Under the pieces are notes generated by a model. The model ran no database searches and had not been told where the DNA came from. It saw nothing but the letters and a program-made list of their open reading frames with translations. 64,000 bases of DNA from positions 310,001-374,000 of the forward strand of contig JANCRA010000179.1 of assembly GCA_024362935.1 (NCBI GenBank), written 5' to 3'. Of the stretch, positions 10,990 to 22,061 are shown piece by piece. Position 1 is the stretch's first letter, and every line of letters starts with the position of its first letter. Source of the DNA: Setophaga petechia (Eukaryota > Chordata > Aves > Passeriformes > Parulidae). A program made the translations under genes and the position numbers.

Positions 10990-12182
10990 GAATCAAGAAG
11001 GTTTGGGTTGGAAATTAAATTTATTTTGGATTTTGGCATCCTGACATCTGCATGTAATAGAGATGAAATCTGGATATCCCAAAGAACAGAAAAGAAAAAA
11101 ATGTCACTACTCCAAACCCCAAAAAAGAGATTTCCTTTGGCAAGGTGGGCAAAAAAAGAACCCCCAAAATCCCCAGGTAATGTTAATTCAAATTCTTCAC
11201 ATTGGAAAGTTTTACGTTCCTACTTCTGAGGGGGTTAAAATATGCCCAGAAAGAATAAAATGTTGTACAAATAAAATATGTACAAATTATTCTTATCCTG
11301 AGAGGTGCTGGATGGGTCACCACAGAAGGTTTGGGTTGGAAAATAAATTTATTTTGGATTTTGGCATCTTGACATCTGCACAGAGTAGAGGATGAAATCT
11401 GGATTTCCCAAAGAACAGAAAAGAAAAAGATGTTGCTACTGCAAGCCCCAAAAAAGGGATTTCCCTTGTCAAGGTGGGCAAAAAAAAAAGGCCAAAAGTC
11501 CCCAGAAAATTCAAATTCTTCACATTGGAAAGGGTGGAAGTTCCTATTTCTGAGAGGTTAAAATATGCCCAGAAAGAATAAAATGTACAAATAAAATTTG
11601 TACAAGTAATTCTTATCCTGAGAGGTGCTGGATGGGTCACCACAGAATCAAGAAGGTTTGGGTTGGAAAGTAAATTTACTTTGGATTTTGGCATCTTGAC
11701 ATCTGCACAGAGTAGAGGATGAAATCTGGATGATGAAATCTGGATATCACAAAGAGCAGAAAAGAAAAAATGTTGCTACTCAAAGCCCCAAAAAAGGGAT
11801 TTCCTTTGGCAATGTGGGCAAAAAAAACCCCCAAAAGTCCCCAGAAAATGTTAATTCAAATCCTTCACATTGGAAAGGTGGAAGTTCCTATTTCTGAGAG
11901 GTTAAAATATGCCCAGAATGAATAAAATATTGTACAAATCAAATATGTACACATAATTCTTATCCTGAGAAGTGGTGGATGGTCATCACAGAAGGTTTGG
12001 GTTGGAAAGTAAATTTATTTTGAATTTTGGCATCTTGATATCTGCACGCAGCAGAGGATGAAATTTGGATTTCCCAAAGAGCAGAAAAGAAAAAGAATGT
12101 TGCTACTGCAAGCCTCCAAAAAGGGATTTCCTTTGTTAAGCTGGGCAAAAAAACCCACCCAAAAGTCCCCAGATAATTTTTA
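10990..12182. repeat. ~330-bp satellite with a CR1-derived segment
   Basis: About 3.6 tandem monomers start at 10998, 11326, 11653 and 11992, giving periods of 328, 327 and 339 bases. Each monomer opens with 'aaggtttgggttggaaa'. In two monomers this is preceded by 'cacagaatcaag' or similar, which looks like an antisense CR1 3' terminus. The rest (such as 'ggattttggcatcttgacat' and 'gaataaaatgtacaaataaa') is not CR1. The fourth monomer breaks off at about 12180. Confidence 0.93.
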
Positions 12183-12183
12183 A

Positions 12184-12560
12184 TGGCAAAATTCCTCCAT
12201 CTGCATTTCTAGGCTGAAATGTTGTCCCATACCCACTGCAAATGGGGAAATGCTCATTCCTTTCTTTCCTATACCAGGCACTTGAGTGAAAGTTTCTTTT
12301 CACAGTTCTTGTGTTCCATTGAGGAACAAAACACAATTCTCTGCTTTCCCAATCTCAGCCCCACTCACAAAATCTCATAACCATGGAGAAAAGCAAAATT
12401 CCTTTTTAAAGCAATTTTTAAACGCAAAATTCCTGCATCTGCATTTGAAATCTTGTCCCATACTCACTGAAAACTTCTTTACACTGTTCCTCTGTACTTT
12501 TGAGGAAAAAACCAATTTTTTGCTTTCCCACTCTCCCACCTAAGGAATCATGTTTCCTAC
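12184..12560. repeat. diverged tandem duplication, ~240-bp period
   Basis: A segment starting 'gcaaaattcctccatctgca' (12186) recurs, diverged, at about 12425 ('gcaaaattcctgcatctgca'). It is followed in both by 'cttgtcccatac.cactg', then a 'ttgaggaa.aaa' stretch and 'tgctttccca'. The second copy is shorter. It adjoins the preceding satellite but does not share its monomer. Confidence 0.7.
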
Positions 12561-13814
12561 ACCCTGAACAATTCCCTTTTTTCCCTGCTTTCACCATGCC
12601 CAGCAATTCCACACTTTTTGAAGCCTCCTGCTGAAAACGGGGCCAGTAAGTCCAGTTAAACCCTCCCAGTGCTGAGTGGAGCTGCAAGGATTACCCTGAA
12701 CATTTTCAGCACATTTTTAGCACTTTTGTATGAATTTCTGTGCCAGTCCTCACCTCCTTTGTGACAACGGGAATTTATTTTTAACTCCCATTGAATTGCT
12801 CACTCAGACTTAAAGAACCTCTCATGAAAATTGATATTCAACCACTCTCTCTCCATTGCATGATTTGCATCTGATTATTTGAGGCCACACTTTGATTTCT
12901 CAAGCTTGGAGTTTTAAATTCACTTTTTTTACAGCCTTATGGATTCTCCCAGCAAAGAGGAGTTTTTGATAAGGAAAATTTCAATTCTGCCACCCAAATT
13001 ATCCATGGAAATGACTGAAGCTGTGGCAGATCTGAAGCCTCAGCAGTCTGGCCTGGGAAGAGATCTTGGATTTAAGGTTTTAGATTTAAGAATGGCTTTT
13101 AGACCCTTCAGCTGTGACACTGAGGAGTTAAGCAGCTAAAAGGGGAAAGATCACTGGAGAAAAAACAATCATCTTTCCTTTTCCCCACTAAGAGAATTTT
13201 AACAAGCAGCTCTTCACAGAATTAATAAAGTTGCAGTTGTAAATGTCAACTGTTTGCAGCTGTCTGTCTCCTCCACCTTGCACAATATATTTAACATCGA
13301 ATATAACTGAGAGGGAAAAAGGGGAGGAAATACTTTTCCCTTCACATATTTTTTTTTTAATGTCTTTTTCTACAAATACTCCATAAATAATTTCGACTTT
13401 TCAACCAGGAACATCAGACTAAGCTAACAGAACACTGCACTCCTATTTACCCAGAATAAACCTGTAAAATCCATTTTCCTACCACCCTTGTTTTATGGGA
13501 TAACCTCTCCAGTGCAGCAAATAAAAACCCCTCGTGTTCCCTTTTTATCATTCAGCCCAACATCCAGAGTCATCCTGCCCCTGGAGGTCTCTTCCTCATT
13601 CACAATTTGTAAACTCTGGGTCAGGGACCCTCATTCTGTGTCTGTGTCACTCCTGGTGGCATCACTGGGGTGCCTCAAATGAGGCAACAAAAGGAATCCA
13701 AAGGCCAAGGAGAGGTGAAATCCAACAATCCCACAGCAGATCCTTTATGTCTGCAGTCCTTCCACCAGGGGAAAATGATTCTGTCCTCACACAAAATTCC
13801 CAGTAATTGGGGCA
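12561..13814. other. unique non-coding sequence
   Basis: About 1.25 kb of AT-rich DNA show no recognised repeat. The part 12720-13400 contains homeobox-type AT motifs but nothing decisive. No exon is supported. Confidence 0.5.
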
Positions 13815-14165
13815 GAATCCCAGAATCAGCAAGGCTGAAGAGCCCTCCAGGATCACCCAGTGCCACCACCCCAATCCCTGTCCCCAAGGCCACATCCAGA
13901 CTGCTCTGGGACAATTCAGTGACTCCAAACCTGCCTGGGCAGCTCAGCCCAAGGCCTGACCACTCTGCCAGGGAAATTTTCTGTGCCAGTCTCCAACCTG
14001 AGCCTGCCCTGGTGCCATCTGAGGCCATTTCCTCTCCTCCTTTCCCTGCCCCTCCTGGCAGGAGCTGTGCAGGGCACTGAGGGCCCCCTGAGCCTCCTTT
14101 GCTCCAGGCTGAGCATCACAGAGCTGTGACTGATCCCACCTGCCCTGAGGGCTGGATCTTCTCAG
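13815..14165 (-). mobile_element. CR1 fragment, first half of a CR1 dimer
   Basis: This antisense CR1 starts 'cagaatcagcaaggctgaag' and runs without the internal replacement seen in the paralogous copy at 2987-3463. It ends in the same non-CR1 spacer ('agctgtgactgatcccacct' to 'ggatcttctc'). The two dimers are direct repeats about 10.7 kb apart. Confidence 0.88.
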
Positions 14166-14387
14166 AATCCCAGAATCAAGGCTGGAAAACCCTCCAGGAT
14201 CACCCAGTGCCATCCCAGCCCCACAGCATCACCCCAATCCCTGTCCCCAAGGCCACATCCAGACTGCTCTGGGACAATTCAGGGACTCCAAACCTCCCTG
14301 GGCAGCTCAGCCCAAGGCCTGACCACTCTGCCAGGGAAATTTTCTGTGCCAATCTCCAACCTGAGCCTGCCCTGGTGCCATCTGAGT
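14166..14387 (-). mobile_element. CR1 fragment, second half of a CR1 dimer
   Basis: The second antisense CR1 begins 'cccagaatcaaggctggaaa' and matches 3470-3690 nearly base for base. It stops at 'ggtgccatctgag' (14387), where C-rich unique sequence begins. The dimer at 3 kb continues about 170 bases further. Confidence 0.88.
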
Positions 14388-15094
14388 GCCCCACAACCCC
14401 ACAAGGACCCCCAGAGTGTCCCCTCAAGGGCTCCTCTGGGGTTCTGGGGCTCTGCCATGAGCAGGTGACACCAGCTGGTGACAAAGGCCCTGTGGTGTGG
14501 GTGCAGGCTCCTGCTGCTGCTCTGGGGTGGCACCACGGCCTCTGTGTCCCCAGCTGCCACCAGGCTCACAGCACCCTCTGCCACCCCTGCCCTGCCTGGC
14601 TGGCATCCATCTGTCCTGTCCCTGTGCCCCTTGTCACCACCTGTGGGGCTCTGTCCCCATCCATGAGTCCCTAGGCTGCTCCTCTCATGTGGCACCATGT
14701 CCCCACCTGTGCACGTGTCCACGTGGGGACCCTGCCCGTGTGTCCCCAACATCCTGTGTGTTCCTGTGTGTTCCTGTCCCCATCCTGGGTCACCTCTGTC
14801 CTGTTCCCTGGCTGTCACTACAGGACACAAAAATCACACACAGCTCCCCCAAGGTAAAAAAAGCACTTTTCATTTCTGACTCCAACATTTACAGATTTCC
14901 AAAAGTGGCAGTGCATTGGAGGGTGACAGTGCCACCTCTCCAATGACACTGGACAAACCAACAGCCCAGAAAATTTATCCTTTCCTATAAAAGTATGCAT
15001 AACAGTAAGTTATTTGCATAAAGTGTGTGAGAAAGTTCCTTACAAGAATGTAAACATCAGAAGGCTCAGAAAATCTTCAAAAATCAGGGTGACA
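14388..15094. other. C-rich then AT-rich unique sequence
   Basis: From 14388 to about 14830 the DNA is C-rich, with many 'tgtcccc' and 'ctgtcc' words. This kind of degenerate simple sequence is common near avian repeats. From 14870 to 15094 it is AT-rich. Open frames on both strands in the C-rich part reflect composition. No exon is supported. Confidence 0.5.
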
Positions 15095-15420
15095 CCCTGG
15101 GAGCACAGCCCGACCCCCCCGGCTGTGCCCTCCTGGCAGGGACTTGTGCAGAGCCACAAGGGCCCCCTGAGCCTCCTTTGCTCCAGCCTCAGCCCCTGCC
15201 CAGCTCCTCAGGGATTCTCCAGCCCCTTCCCAGCTCCTCAGGGATTCTCCAGCCCCTTCCCAGCTCCTCAGGGATTCTCCAGCCCCTGCCCAGCTCCTCA
15301 GGGATTCTCCAGCCCCTTCCCAGCTCCTCAGGGATTCTCCAGCCCCTTCCCAGCTCCTCAGGGATTCTCCAGCCCCTTCCCAGCTCCTCAGGGATTCTCC
15401 AGCCCCTTCCCAGCTCCCTC
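15095..15420 (-). repeat. CR1 fragment carrying a 30-bp VNTR
   Basis: Antisense CR1 sequence (15095-15200: 'gggagcacagcccgac', 'gagcctcctttgctccagcc') runs into seven perfect or near-perfect 30-base units at 15201-15410. Each unit is 'cagctcctcagggattctcc' plus 'agccccttcc'. CR1 sequence resumes at 'cagctccctcagctgctcct'. The unit is itself CR1 sequence. The same VNTR sits at the same CR1 position at 27960 and 33212. Ten-residue repeat peptides can be read in several frames on both strands, but I see no evidence that they are used. Confidence 0.95.
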
Positions 15421-17230
15421 AGCTGCTCCTCCCAGGATTTGTTTTCCAGCCCCTTCCCATTCTCTGCCCACAGAACAGACACCAAGAACCGACTTTTCAG
15501 ACCAATAAATGAATTTACCACCACCCAATCCACGGGTTCTTATCAAGAACAATTCAGATCACACAAAGGAGACCCAACTCCCCCCCCAATCCCCCTTTTC
15601 TCCAGGCTCAGCCCCTTCCCAGCTCTCTCAGCTGCTCCTCCCAGCATTTGTTTTCCAGGCCCTTCCCATTCTCTGAACACAGAACAGACACCAAGAACCG
15701 ACTTTTCAGACCAATAAATAAATTTACCACAACTCAACCCATGGGTTGTTATCAAGAACAATTCAGATCACCCAGGGGAGACACAACTCCCCCCTGATCC
15801 CCCATTTCTCCAGGCTCAGCCCCTTCCCAGCTCCCTCAGCTGCTCCTCCCAGGATTTGTTTTCCAGACCCTTCCCAACTCCATTTCTGTCTCTGCACACA
15901 GAACAGACACCAAGAACCGACTTTTCAGACCAAAAAATTAATTTACCACCACCCAACCCATGGGTTCTTGTTATGAACAAGTTCAGATCCCCCTTTTCTC
16001 CAGGCTCAGCCCCTTCCAAGCTCCCTCAGCTGCTCCTCCCAGGATTTGTTTTCCAGCCCCTTCCCATTCTCTGCCCACAGAACAGACACCAAGAACCGAC
16101 TTTTCAGACCAATAAATGAATTTACCACCACCCAATCCACGGGTTCTTATCAAGAACAATTCAGATCACACAAAGGAGACCCAACTCGCCCCCAATCCCC
16201 CTTTTCTCCAGGCTCAGCCCCTTCCCAGCTCTCTCAGCTGCTCCTCCCAGCATTTGTTTTCCAGGCCCTTCCCATTCTCTGAACACAGAACAGACACCAA
16301 GAACCGACTTTTCAGACCAATAAATAAATTTACCACAACTCAACCCATGGGTTGTTATCAAGAACAATTCAGATCACCCAGGGGAGACACAACTCCCCCC
16401 TGATCCCCCATTTCTCCAGGCTCAGCCCCTTCCCAGCTCCCTCAGCTGCTCCTCCCAGGATTTGTTTTCCAGACCCTTCCCAACTCCATTTCTCTCTCTG
16501 CACACAGAACAGACACCAAGAACCGACTTTTCAGACCAAAAAATTAATTTACCACCACCCAACCCATGGGTTCTTGTTATGAACAAGTTCAGATCCCCCT
16601 TTTCTCCAGGCTCAGCCCCTTCCAAGCTCCCTCAGCTGCTCCTCCCAGGATTTGTTTTCCAGCCCCTTTCCCCTCTCTGCCCACAGAACAGACACCAAGA
16701 ACCGACTTTTCAGACCAATAAATGAATTTACCACCACCCAATCCATGGGTTCTTATCAAGAACAATTCAGATCACCCAGGGGAGACACACTCCTCCCTGA
16801 TCCCCCTTTTCTCCAGACTGAGCCCCTCTCCAGCTCCATTCCTTTCTCCTCCCAGGATTTGTTTTCCAGCCTGTTTCCAGCCCCTTCCCCCTCTCCACAT
16901 ACAGAACAGACACCAAGAACTGACTTTTCAGAGCAATAAATGAATTTACCATCACCCAATCCACGGGTTCTTATCAAGAACAATTCAGATCACCCAGGGG
17001 AGACCCAACTCCCCCCTGATCCCCCATTTCTCCAGACTGAGCCCCTTCCCAGCTCCATTCCTTGCTCCTCCCAGGATTTGTTTTCCAGTCCCTTTCCCCT
17101 CTCTGCACACAGAACAGACACCAAGAACTGACTTTTCAGAGCAATAAATGAATTTACCACCACCCAATCCACGGGTTCTTATCAAGAACAATTCAGATCA
17201 CCCAAGGGAGACCCAACCCTGAGTCCTCCC
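15421..17230. repeat. ~205-bp CR1-bearing satellite with higher-order structure
   Basis: Nine monomers can be anchored on 'gaacagacaccaagaac' at 15473, 15682, 15901, 16080, 16288, 16507, 16686, 16904 and 17112. The spacings are 209, 219, 179, 208, 219, 179, 218 and 208 bases. The trio 209/219/179 is repeated, so 15473-16079 and 16080-16685 form two nearly identical ~607-bp higher-order units with only a few differences. Each monomer joins antisense CR1 ('tctccaggctcagccccttc', 'gctgctcctcccaggatttg') to a non-CR1 part ('cttttcagaccaataaatga'). Confidence 0.95.
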
Positions 17231-17250
17231 CACAGCAGCTCCTCCCAGGC

Positions 17251-17695
17251 AGCAGAATTGGCACATCCAGCCCCAAACCCAACACAGCCAGGAGCAAAGG
17301 ATCCCCTGCCAGAGTGGGAACCCCGTTCTCCAGGGTGTGGTATTTGCATTTTCTGGGAAATCCCTTCACCCAGGATTGCAGAATTGGCACATCCAGCCCC
17401 AAACCCAACACAGCCAGGAGCAAAGGAACCCCTGCCAGTGTGGTTCTGGGAAATCCCTTCACCCAGGATTGCAGAATTGGCACATCCAGCCCCAAACCCA
17501 ACACAGCCAGGAGCAAAGAACCCCTGCCAGTGTGGTTCTGGGAAATCCCTTCACCCAGGATTGCAGAATTGGCACATCCAGCCCCAAACCCAACACAGCC
17601 AAGAGCAAAGGAACCCCTGCCAGTGTGGGAACCCCGTTCTCCAGGGTGTGGCATTTGCATTTTCTGGCAATCCCTTCACCCAGGATTTTGTGGGA
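17251..17695. repeat. ~92-bp tandem array
   Basis: Four copies start 'cagaattggcacatccagcc' at 17253, 17379, 17472 and 17564. Spacings are 126, 93 and 92 bases. The longer first unit and the partial last unit carry an extra 33-base block ('gggaaccccgttctccaggg'), so the array is flanked by the same insertion on both sides. It lies directly between the CR1-bearing satellite and an LTR. Confidence 0.92.
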
Positions 17696-18217
17696 ATCTA
17701 TAAAATCAGAGGGTTTTAGAAAAGATGCAAAAGGCCTCAGAGACAGCAGAACTGTGATTAGAGCTGAGCAGTAGCCATGAGATAGGCCAGCAGAAAAATG
17801 ATGTAAAAAGTAGAAAAGTAATGACAAATAGAACAATGGTCTGTGTATGAACACTTGTCTACAATAACTCCCTAAGCTACAGAGAAGTTTATCTAGTGAG
17901 ATATTGGGAAGTTTGAAGCTTAATAATGGAGCTCTGTGCGTTGTGGTTTAAGGCTCACAAGCAGGTATTGCATTTGAAATAAACAAACATTGTTTAACCA
18001 AAGCTACCTGTGCTTATAGTGGTTGGTAGAACTACTGTCAATGTGCTTTTGCTTTGTGTGATTGGTCAAAAAACTTTTAAAGTGAGTTGTAACATTAAAT
18101 TCTTGTTCTGCTGCCTGGGATGTGAGCTGGTGGCACCTTCCCATTGTCAGAGCCATGGAATGAGGCTGATGCTGGAAAATCAAACAGCTCAGGCACGTTC
18201 AGCAGCCCTGTCCTGTT
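17696..18217 (+). mobile_element. solo LTR, endogenous retrovirus (ERVK-like)
   Basis: The whole segment matches a passerine LTR that I recognise. It contains 'aaaggcctcagagacagcag', 'tgagataggccagcagaaaa', 'ctgtgcgttgtggtttaagg', and a polyadenylation signal in 'tgaaataaacaaacattg' at about 17970. The 3' part 'ttgttctgctgcctgggatg' follows. The exact left end is not visible. A second, unrelated LTR begins where this one ends. Confidence 0.75.
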
Positions 18218-18618
18218 TGTGATTTCTACACAGGCCCCAGCCAGAGAGAAATTTTTCTCCTGGGAAGCTGAGAAGCCTCAAAAAAGGAAAACAACAATTA
18301 TCTCATTTGCTTCTCCTGTGTTGTGCTCATGTGGAATGTGTTTGGAGATTGTTCACCCACAGGTGATTGTTCCATTGGGTTCTGCTGTGAATTATTTTCA
18401 CTCTTTGGCCAAGCAGGGCCAAGCTGTGTCAGGGCTCTGGAGAGAGTCACCAATTTTCATTATTATCTTTTTAACCTTCTGTATCCTTTCTGTATTCTTT
18501 AGTAGAGTTTAGCATTCCTTAATATAATATAATATCTTAAAATAATAAATCAGCCTTCTGAGAACATGGAGTCAGATTGATCATTCCTCTTTTTGTCTGG
18601 AAACCCAGATAAAATCCA
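18218..18618 (+). mobile_element. solo LTR, endogenous retrovirus
   Basis: This is a second passerine LTR type. It starts TGTGATTTCTACACAGGCCC and includes 'gagaaatttttctcctggga', 'attgttcacccacaggtgat' and 'ggagagagtcaccaattttc'. Near 18540 is the polyadenylation region 'ataataaatcagccttctga', followed by 'gaacatggagtcaga'. It ends at about 18618 with CA. I see no matching target-site duplication. No internal viral genes adjoin it. Confidence 0.82.
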
Positions 18619-18775
18619 GGGGTTTTTCCTTCTGAGACACCAAGGGGCACAAGCCAAGAGCAACAAAAGGAGCAGAATTCTCACCCTAAAAATCCACACA
18701 TTTACAGGCTGCTCATGCAAATCCTACCTGGAGATACTCAGTGCTTTAGCAACAGCAAAAGATAAAAATCTAATT

Positions 18776-18958
18776 TTTTTAATCAACCAAATTTAACTTT
18801 TTAATCTGCCAAAACCTTCACATTTTAAAATTTTTCAATTTATTTTAATCAACCAAAACCTTCACCTTTTTTAATGTTTTTTTTTAAATCAACCAAAACC
18901 TTCACATTTTTCAATTTTTCAATTTATTTTAATCAACTAAAACCTTCACATTTAATGC
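18776..18958. repeat. AT-rich minisatellite
   Basis: The phrase 'aatcaaccaaaaccttcaca' followed by a T/A-rich run recurs four times with periods of about 45-60 bases. Units vary in the length of their T and A tracts. Confidence 0.8.
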
Positions 18959-20120
18959 AGCAATGAAATAGTTGGGTATTGCAAACTTACATTTGCTTAT
19001 TGTCTGTAAGATTATTTCTATTTTTAAATAAATTATGTATTTGACTGTCCATTTTTAAAAGCTGCTACAGAATCTTTTTAGTAGTAAAAAATAAAAAAAA
19101 ATTCCCTCAAATTCCATATTCCAAGGGGTAAAACTTGTATTCCAATATAAAACTCCAATAATATTATTATTTCAATTTATTATTGTTCCAACTCATATGT
19201 AATACTCCAATTTATGTTATTACATTCCAGTATCACATAAGGCAGGGTGGCTTCCAAAATCATGACATGCACTGTCAAGTTCTCAATTTCATTTTAAAAA
19301 TTCTATTTTTAAACTCTACTGTCAAAAAAATTTCCTGGAAGTTAGCATAAAATACATCTTGGATTATTTATCACATTCTATCTCTCCCTGGGACATGAAT
19401 ATTTATTTTTGTTATTGAAGAGTTCCTCTAATTGAATTTCCTTGTACTCATTAGCTTTTAGGATACTTCCAGAAAGAAAACAAGACTGAGTTTGAGAAAT
19501 GAGATCATAAAATATAAGATGTGACAGCAGAAAAATGCTTTATTTCCCTGCTCATTAAGCAAATATATTTTCTTTCCAGGCAGAACAGACATTGAGAAGA
19601 GTATCCAAGCCCAAGTGGCGTTTGTAATATTGAACACACAAAAATTCACTCACTCTGGCCACAAACAGAGATTTGCAAAATTAAAATCAGTCAAAATTCA
19701 GCCACTCCCACATCAATAAAATCCCAGGAGATTTTCTAGTGAAAAAAATTGATAATTCAGTTTAATTCCTGCAAATTGCAGGACTTGAAAGAAGTTACAT
19801 TATTATAATAATATAAAATTGTAAAGTTCCTGCATGGCTGGCCAACATCCCTGGATTTATTTGAATGATTTGGTGTCCTGCAGCTCAGGGAAAACTTTCT
19901 CTGCAGGTTTTTGGCCACGAGGCCTCCTGGGATGCAGCTGTTCCAGGGCTGCCCCTTTCCCAGAAAAACTGGGATTAAGTTTCTGGGGCTGCAGCAGCTC
20001 TGCAGTCCTGGCAGAGCATTCCTGAATCCCTGGGATGGGGCTGGGGATGGGATTGTCCCATCAGGATGGACCGGGCATGGCAGAGCCAGACATCACTTAG
20101 ATAAGCAGAAAAAAGTACAA
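18959..20120. other. unique sequence, AT-rich then GC-richer
   Basis: From 18959 to about 19830 the DNA is AT-rich, with loose 'actccaat' repeats around 19130-19230. From 19830 to 20100 it is GC-richer, with no repeat family that I can name. Nothing here is supported as a gene. Confidence 0.5.
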
Positions 20121-20129
20121 ATAAACAAA

Positions 20130-20164
<35 letters not shown>

Positions 20165-20640
20165 ATTTTATAATTGATTTATTACAAAATATATTAAATA
20201 TTAATGTATTATAATTATAATATATAATATTATATAATAATTATATAATTATTATAATACATAATTATAATAATTAATTATGTAGTATAATTATATTATA
20301 ATACATAACTATATAATTATGTATTATAATATAATTACAATATGTAATTATAATCATGTATTAATTAAATATTAAAATATATATTTATTATTAATAAAGA
20401 ATATATAAATAATATCCTTTATTGTCATTATATATTGTTATTAATGTGTTATATATAATTATTACACTTATATATAATTGATGTTATTATATATTATTAT
20501 AATTCTATAATAATTATTATATATATACAATTTATTATTATTACTGTTATTATAGTGTATAATTTATATATGACTATTATTTATATACATATATATAGAG
20601 AGAGAGAGAAATATATAGATATATATAGATATATATATAA
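20121..20640. repeat. (AAAT)n microsatellite and AT-only low-complexity tract
   Basis: A pure AAAT repeat of about ten units occupies 20123-20165. It is followed by some 470 bases of almost pure A and T, rich in 'ataattata' words, ending in short GA and ATATAG runs at 20597-20640. Confidence 0.95.
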
Positions 20641-20785
20641 ATTATTATTTTAGTCACAGAACAACAACCCCAGGAAGCTGAATAGGATATCAGTGGGAGT
20701 TTGCACTTGATTAGAAAAATATCACTCAAAGCAGAGAGGAATGCCACAAAAATTTTGGATCTCAGTCCCACTTTTTAATAGTTTT

Positions 20786-20935
20786 GGATCTGCCCCTGGA
20801 TCCCTGGCAGTGCCCAAGGCCAGGCTGGACACTGGGCACAGTGGGAGGTGTCCCTGCCATGGCAGGGGTGGCACTGGGTGGGCTTTGGGGTCCCTTCCCA
20901 CCCAAACCATTCTGGGATTCCATGATTCAAGCCTG
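20786..20935 (+). mobile_element. CR1 LINE 3' end
   Basis: Sense CR1 terminus: 'ctggatccctggcagtgccc', 'ggcactgggtgggctttggg' and 'cccacccaaaccattctggg', ending with the tail 'attccatgattc'. It lies 330 bases from an antisense CR1, so the two 3' ends face each other. Confidence 0.9.
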
Positions 20936-21265
20936 CATGAAAGAATTGGTTCAACCTCTGGTTCCAATCTACTACTCTAAGATCAAATTTATTTGATTTA
21001 AAAAGTCACTTTTTGCTGTTCAGCCCTTTGACTGAACGAGGTCTTCCCATACACGATATTTCTTGGGTGCCTTTGGAGGATCCCAAGCAAAAATCATCAC
21101 TGTGGAGGTTTTCTTTACCCCTGTGAGTGTGAGAAAACTTTTCATTGCTATTTATTTATTTATGGTGCTCCTAAGGGATCTTGGAAAGCTCAATGATAAC
21201 TGTTGGCAAAGCACTTCAAAATCCACACAGGGACAACGCCATAAAAGCGGAAAAAACCATGGATT

Positions 21266-21596
21266 TATGGAATGGTTTGGGTTGGAAGAGACCTTAAAGC
21301 TCATCCAGTGCCACCCCTGCCATGGCAGGGACACCTCCCACTGTCCCCAGTGTCCAACCTGGCCTTGGGCACTGCCAGGGATCCAGGGATGGAATTCCAG
21401 CCCAGCCCTGCCCACCCTGCCAGGGAACAATTCCTGCCCAAAATCCCATCCATCCCTGCCCTCCATCTGTTCAAAGCCATTCCCTGTGTCCTGTCACTCC
21501 ACTCCTTTTAAACTGTCCTTCTCCAGTCTTCTTAGAGCCCCTTTAGGTCTTGGAATTATTATAATTATTATTTCTAATCCCACAAATGACACGGAT
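21266..21596 (-). mobile_element. CR1 fragment interrupted by an LTR
   Basis: Antisense CR1 3' region: 'tggaatggtttgggttggaa', 'aaagctcatccagtgccacc', then 'ctccagtcttcttagagccc' and 'ctttaggtcttgg'. AT-rich and less certain sequence continues to 21596, where an LTR is inserted. I do not see a clear continuation of CR1 beyond the LTR. Confidence 0.85.
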
Positions 21597-22057
21597 TGAT
21601 GCCTTGTGCAGGCTGACCCAGAGCAGAGGCTGGACAGAGCTAAAGAATAAAGCAGGGATTGATTCAAAGCATCTCCTCCATGGACCCACCTTGGGCAGCA
21701 CCAGAGCCCAGCCAGGGCTGCACCCAAGATGAACCAAAATGGCCCCAAAATGCACGGCCGGGCACGGGGTCTGTCCCTGGGATCAGTTCTGCTCCATTTG
21801 CATCTTGCAGTTCATTGTCCCATCCCAGCTTGAGCCCAGGCAGTCCCACCCTGCTTGTTTTTCTCTCTGCAGCCCACGGGGTTTGTGCTCCTGGGCTGAG
21901 ATTTGGATCATTTGTCCTTGGTGCCCAGCTGGAGCAGGAATTGTTTTGTCTCCCTGCTCTGTGCACAGAGCTCACCATCCCAGAATGTGAAGCCCAGCCC
22001 CACACACTGAAGCAGCACAGAATGTGAAAAATAGAAAAGCTCCAACCAGAGGCATCA
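21597..22057 (-). mobile_element. complete solo LTR with intact inverted ends
   Basis: The element starts TGATGCCT at 21597 and ends AGGCATCA at 22057, a perfect 8-base inverted repeat. The four bases GGAT flank it on both sides (21593-21596 and 22058-22061) as a target-site duplication. In its own sense it carries the polyadenylation signal AATAAA (complement near 21645). A 4-bp duplication is usual for ERV1-type elements, so I favour that class. No internal retroviral genes are present. Paralogues lie at 10601, 28200 and 43272. Confidence 0.92.
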
Positions 22058-22061
22058 GGAT

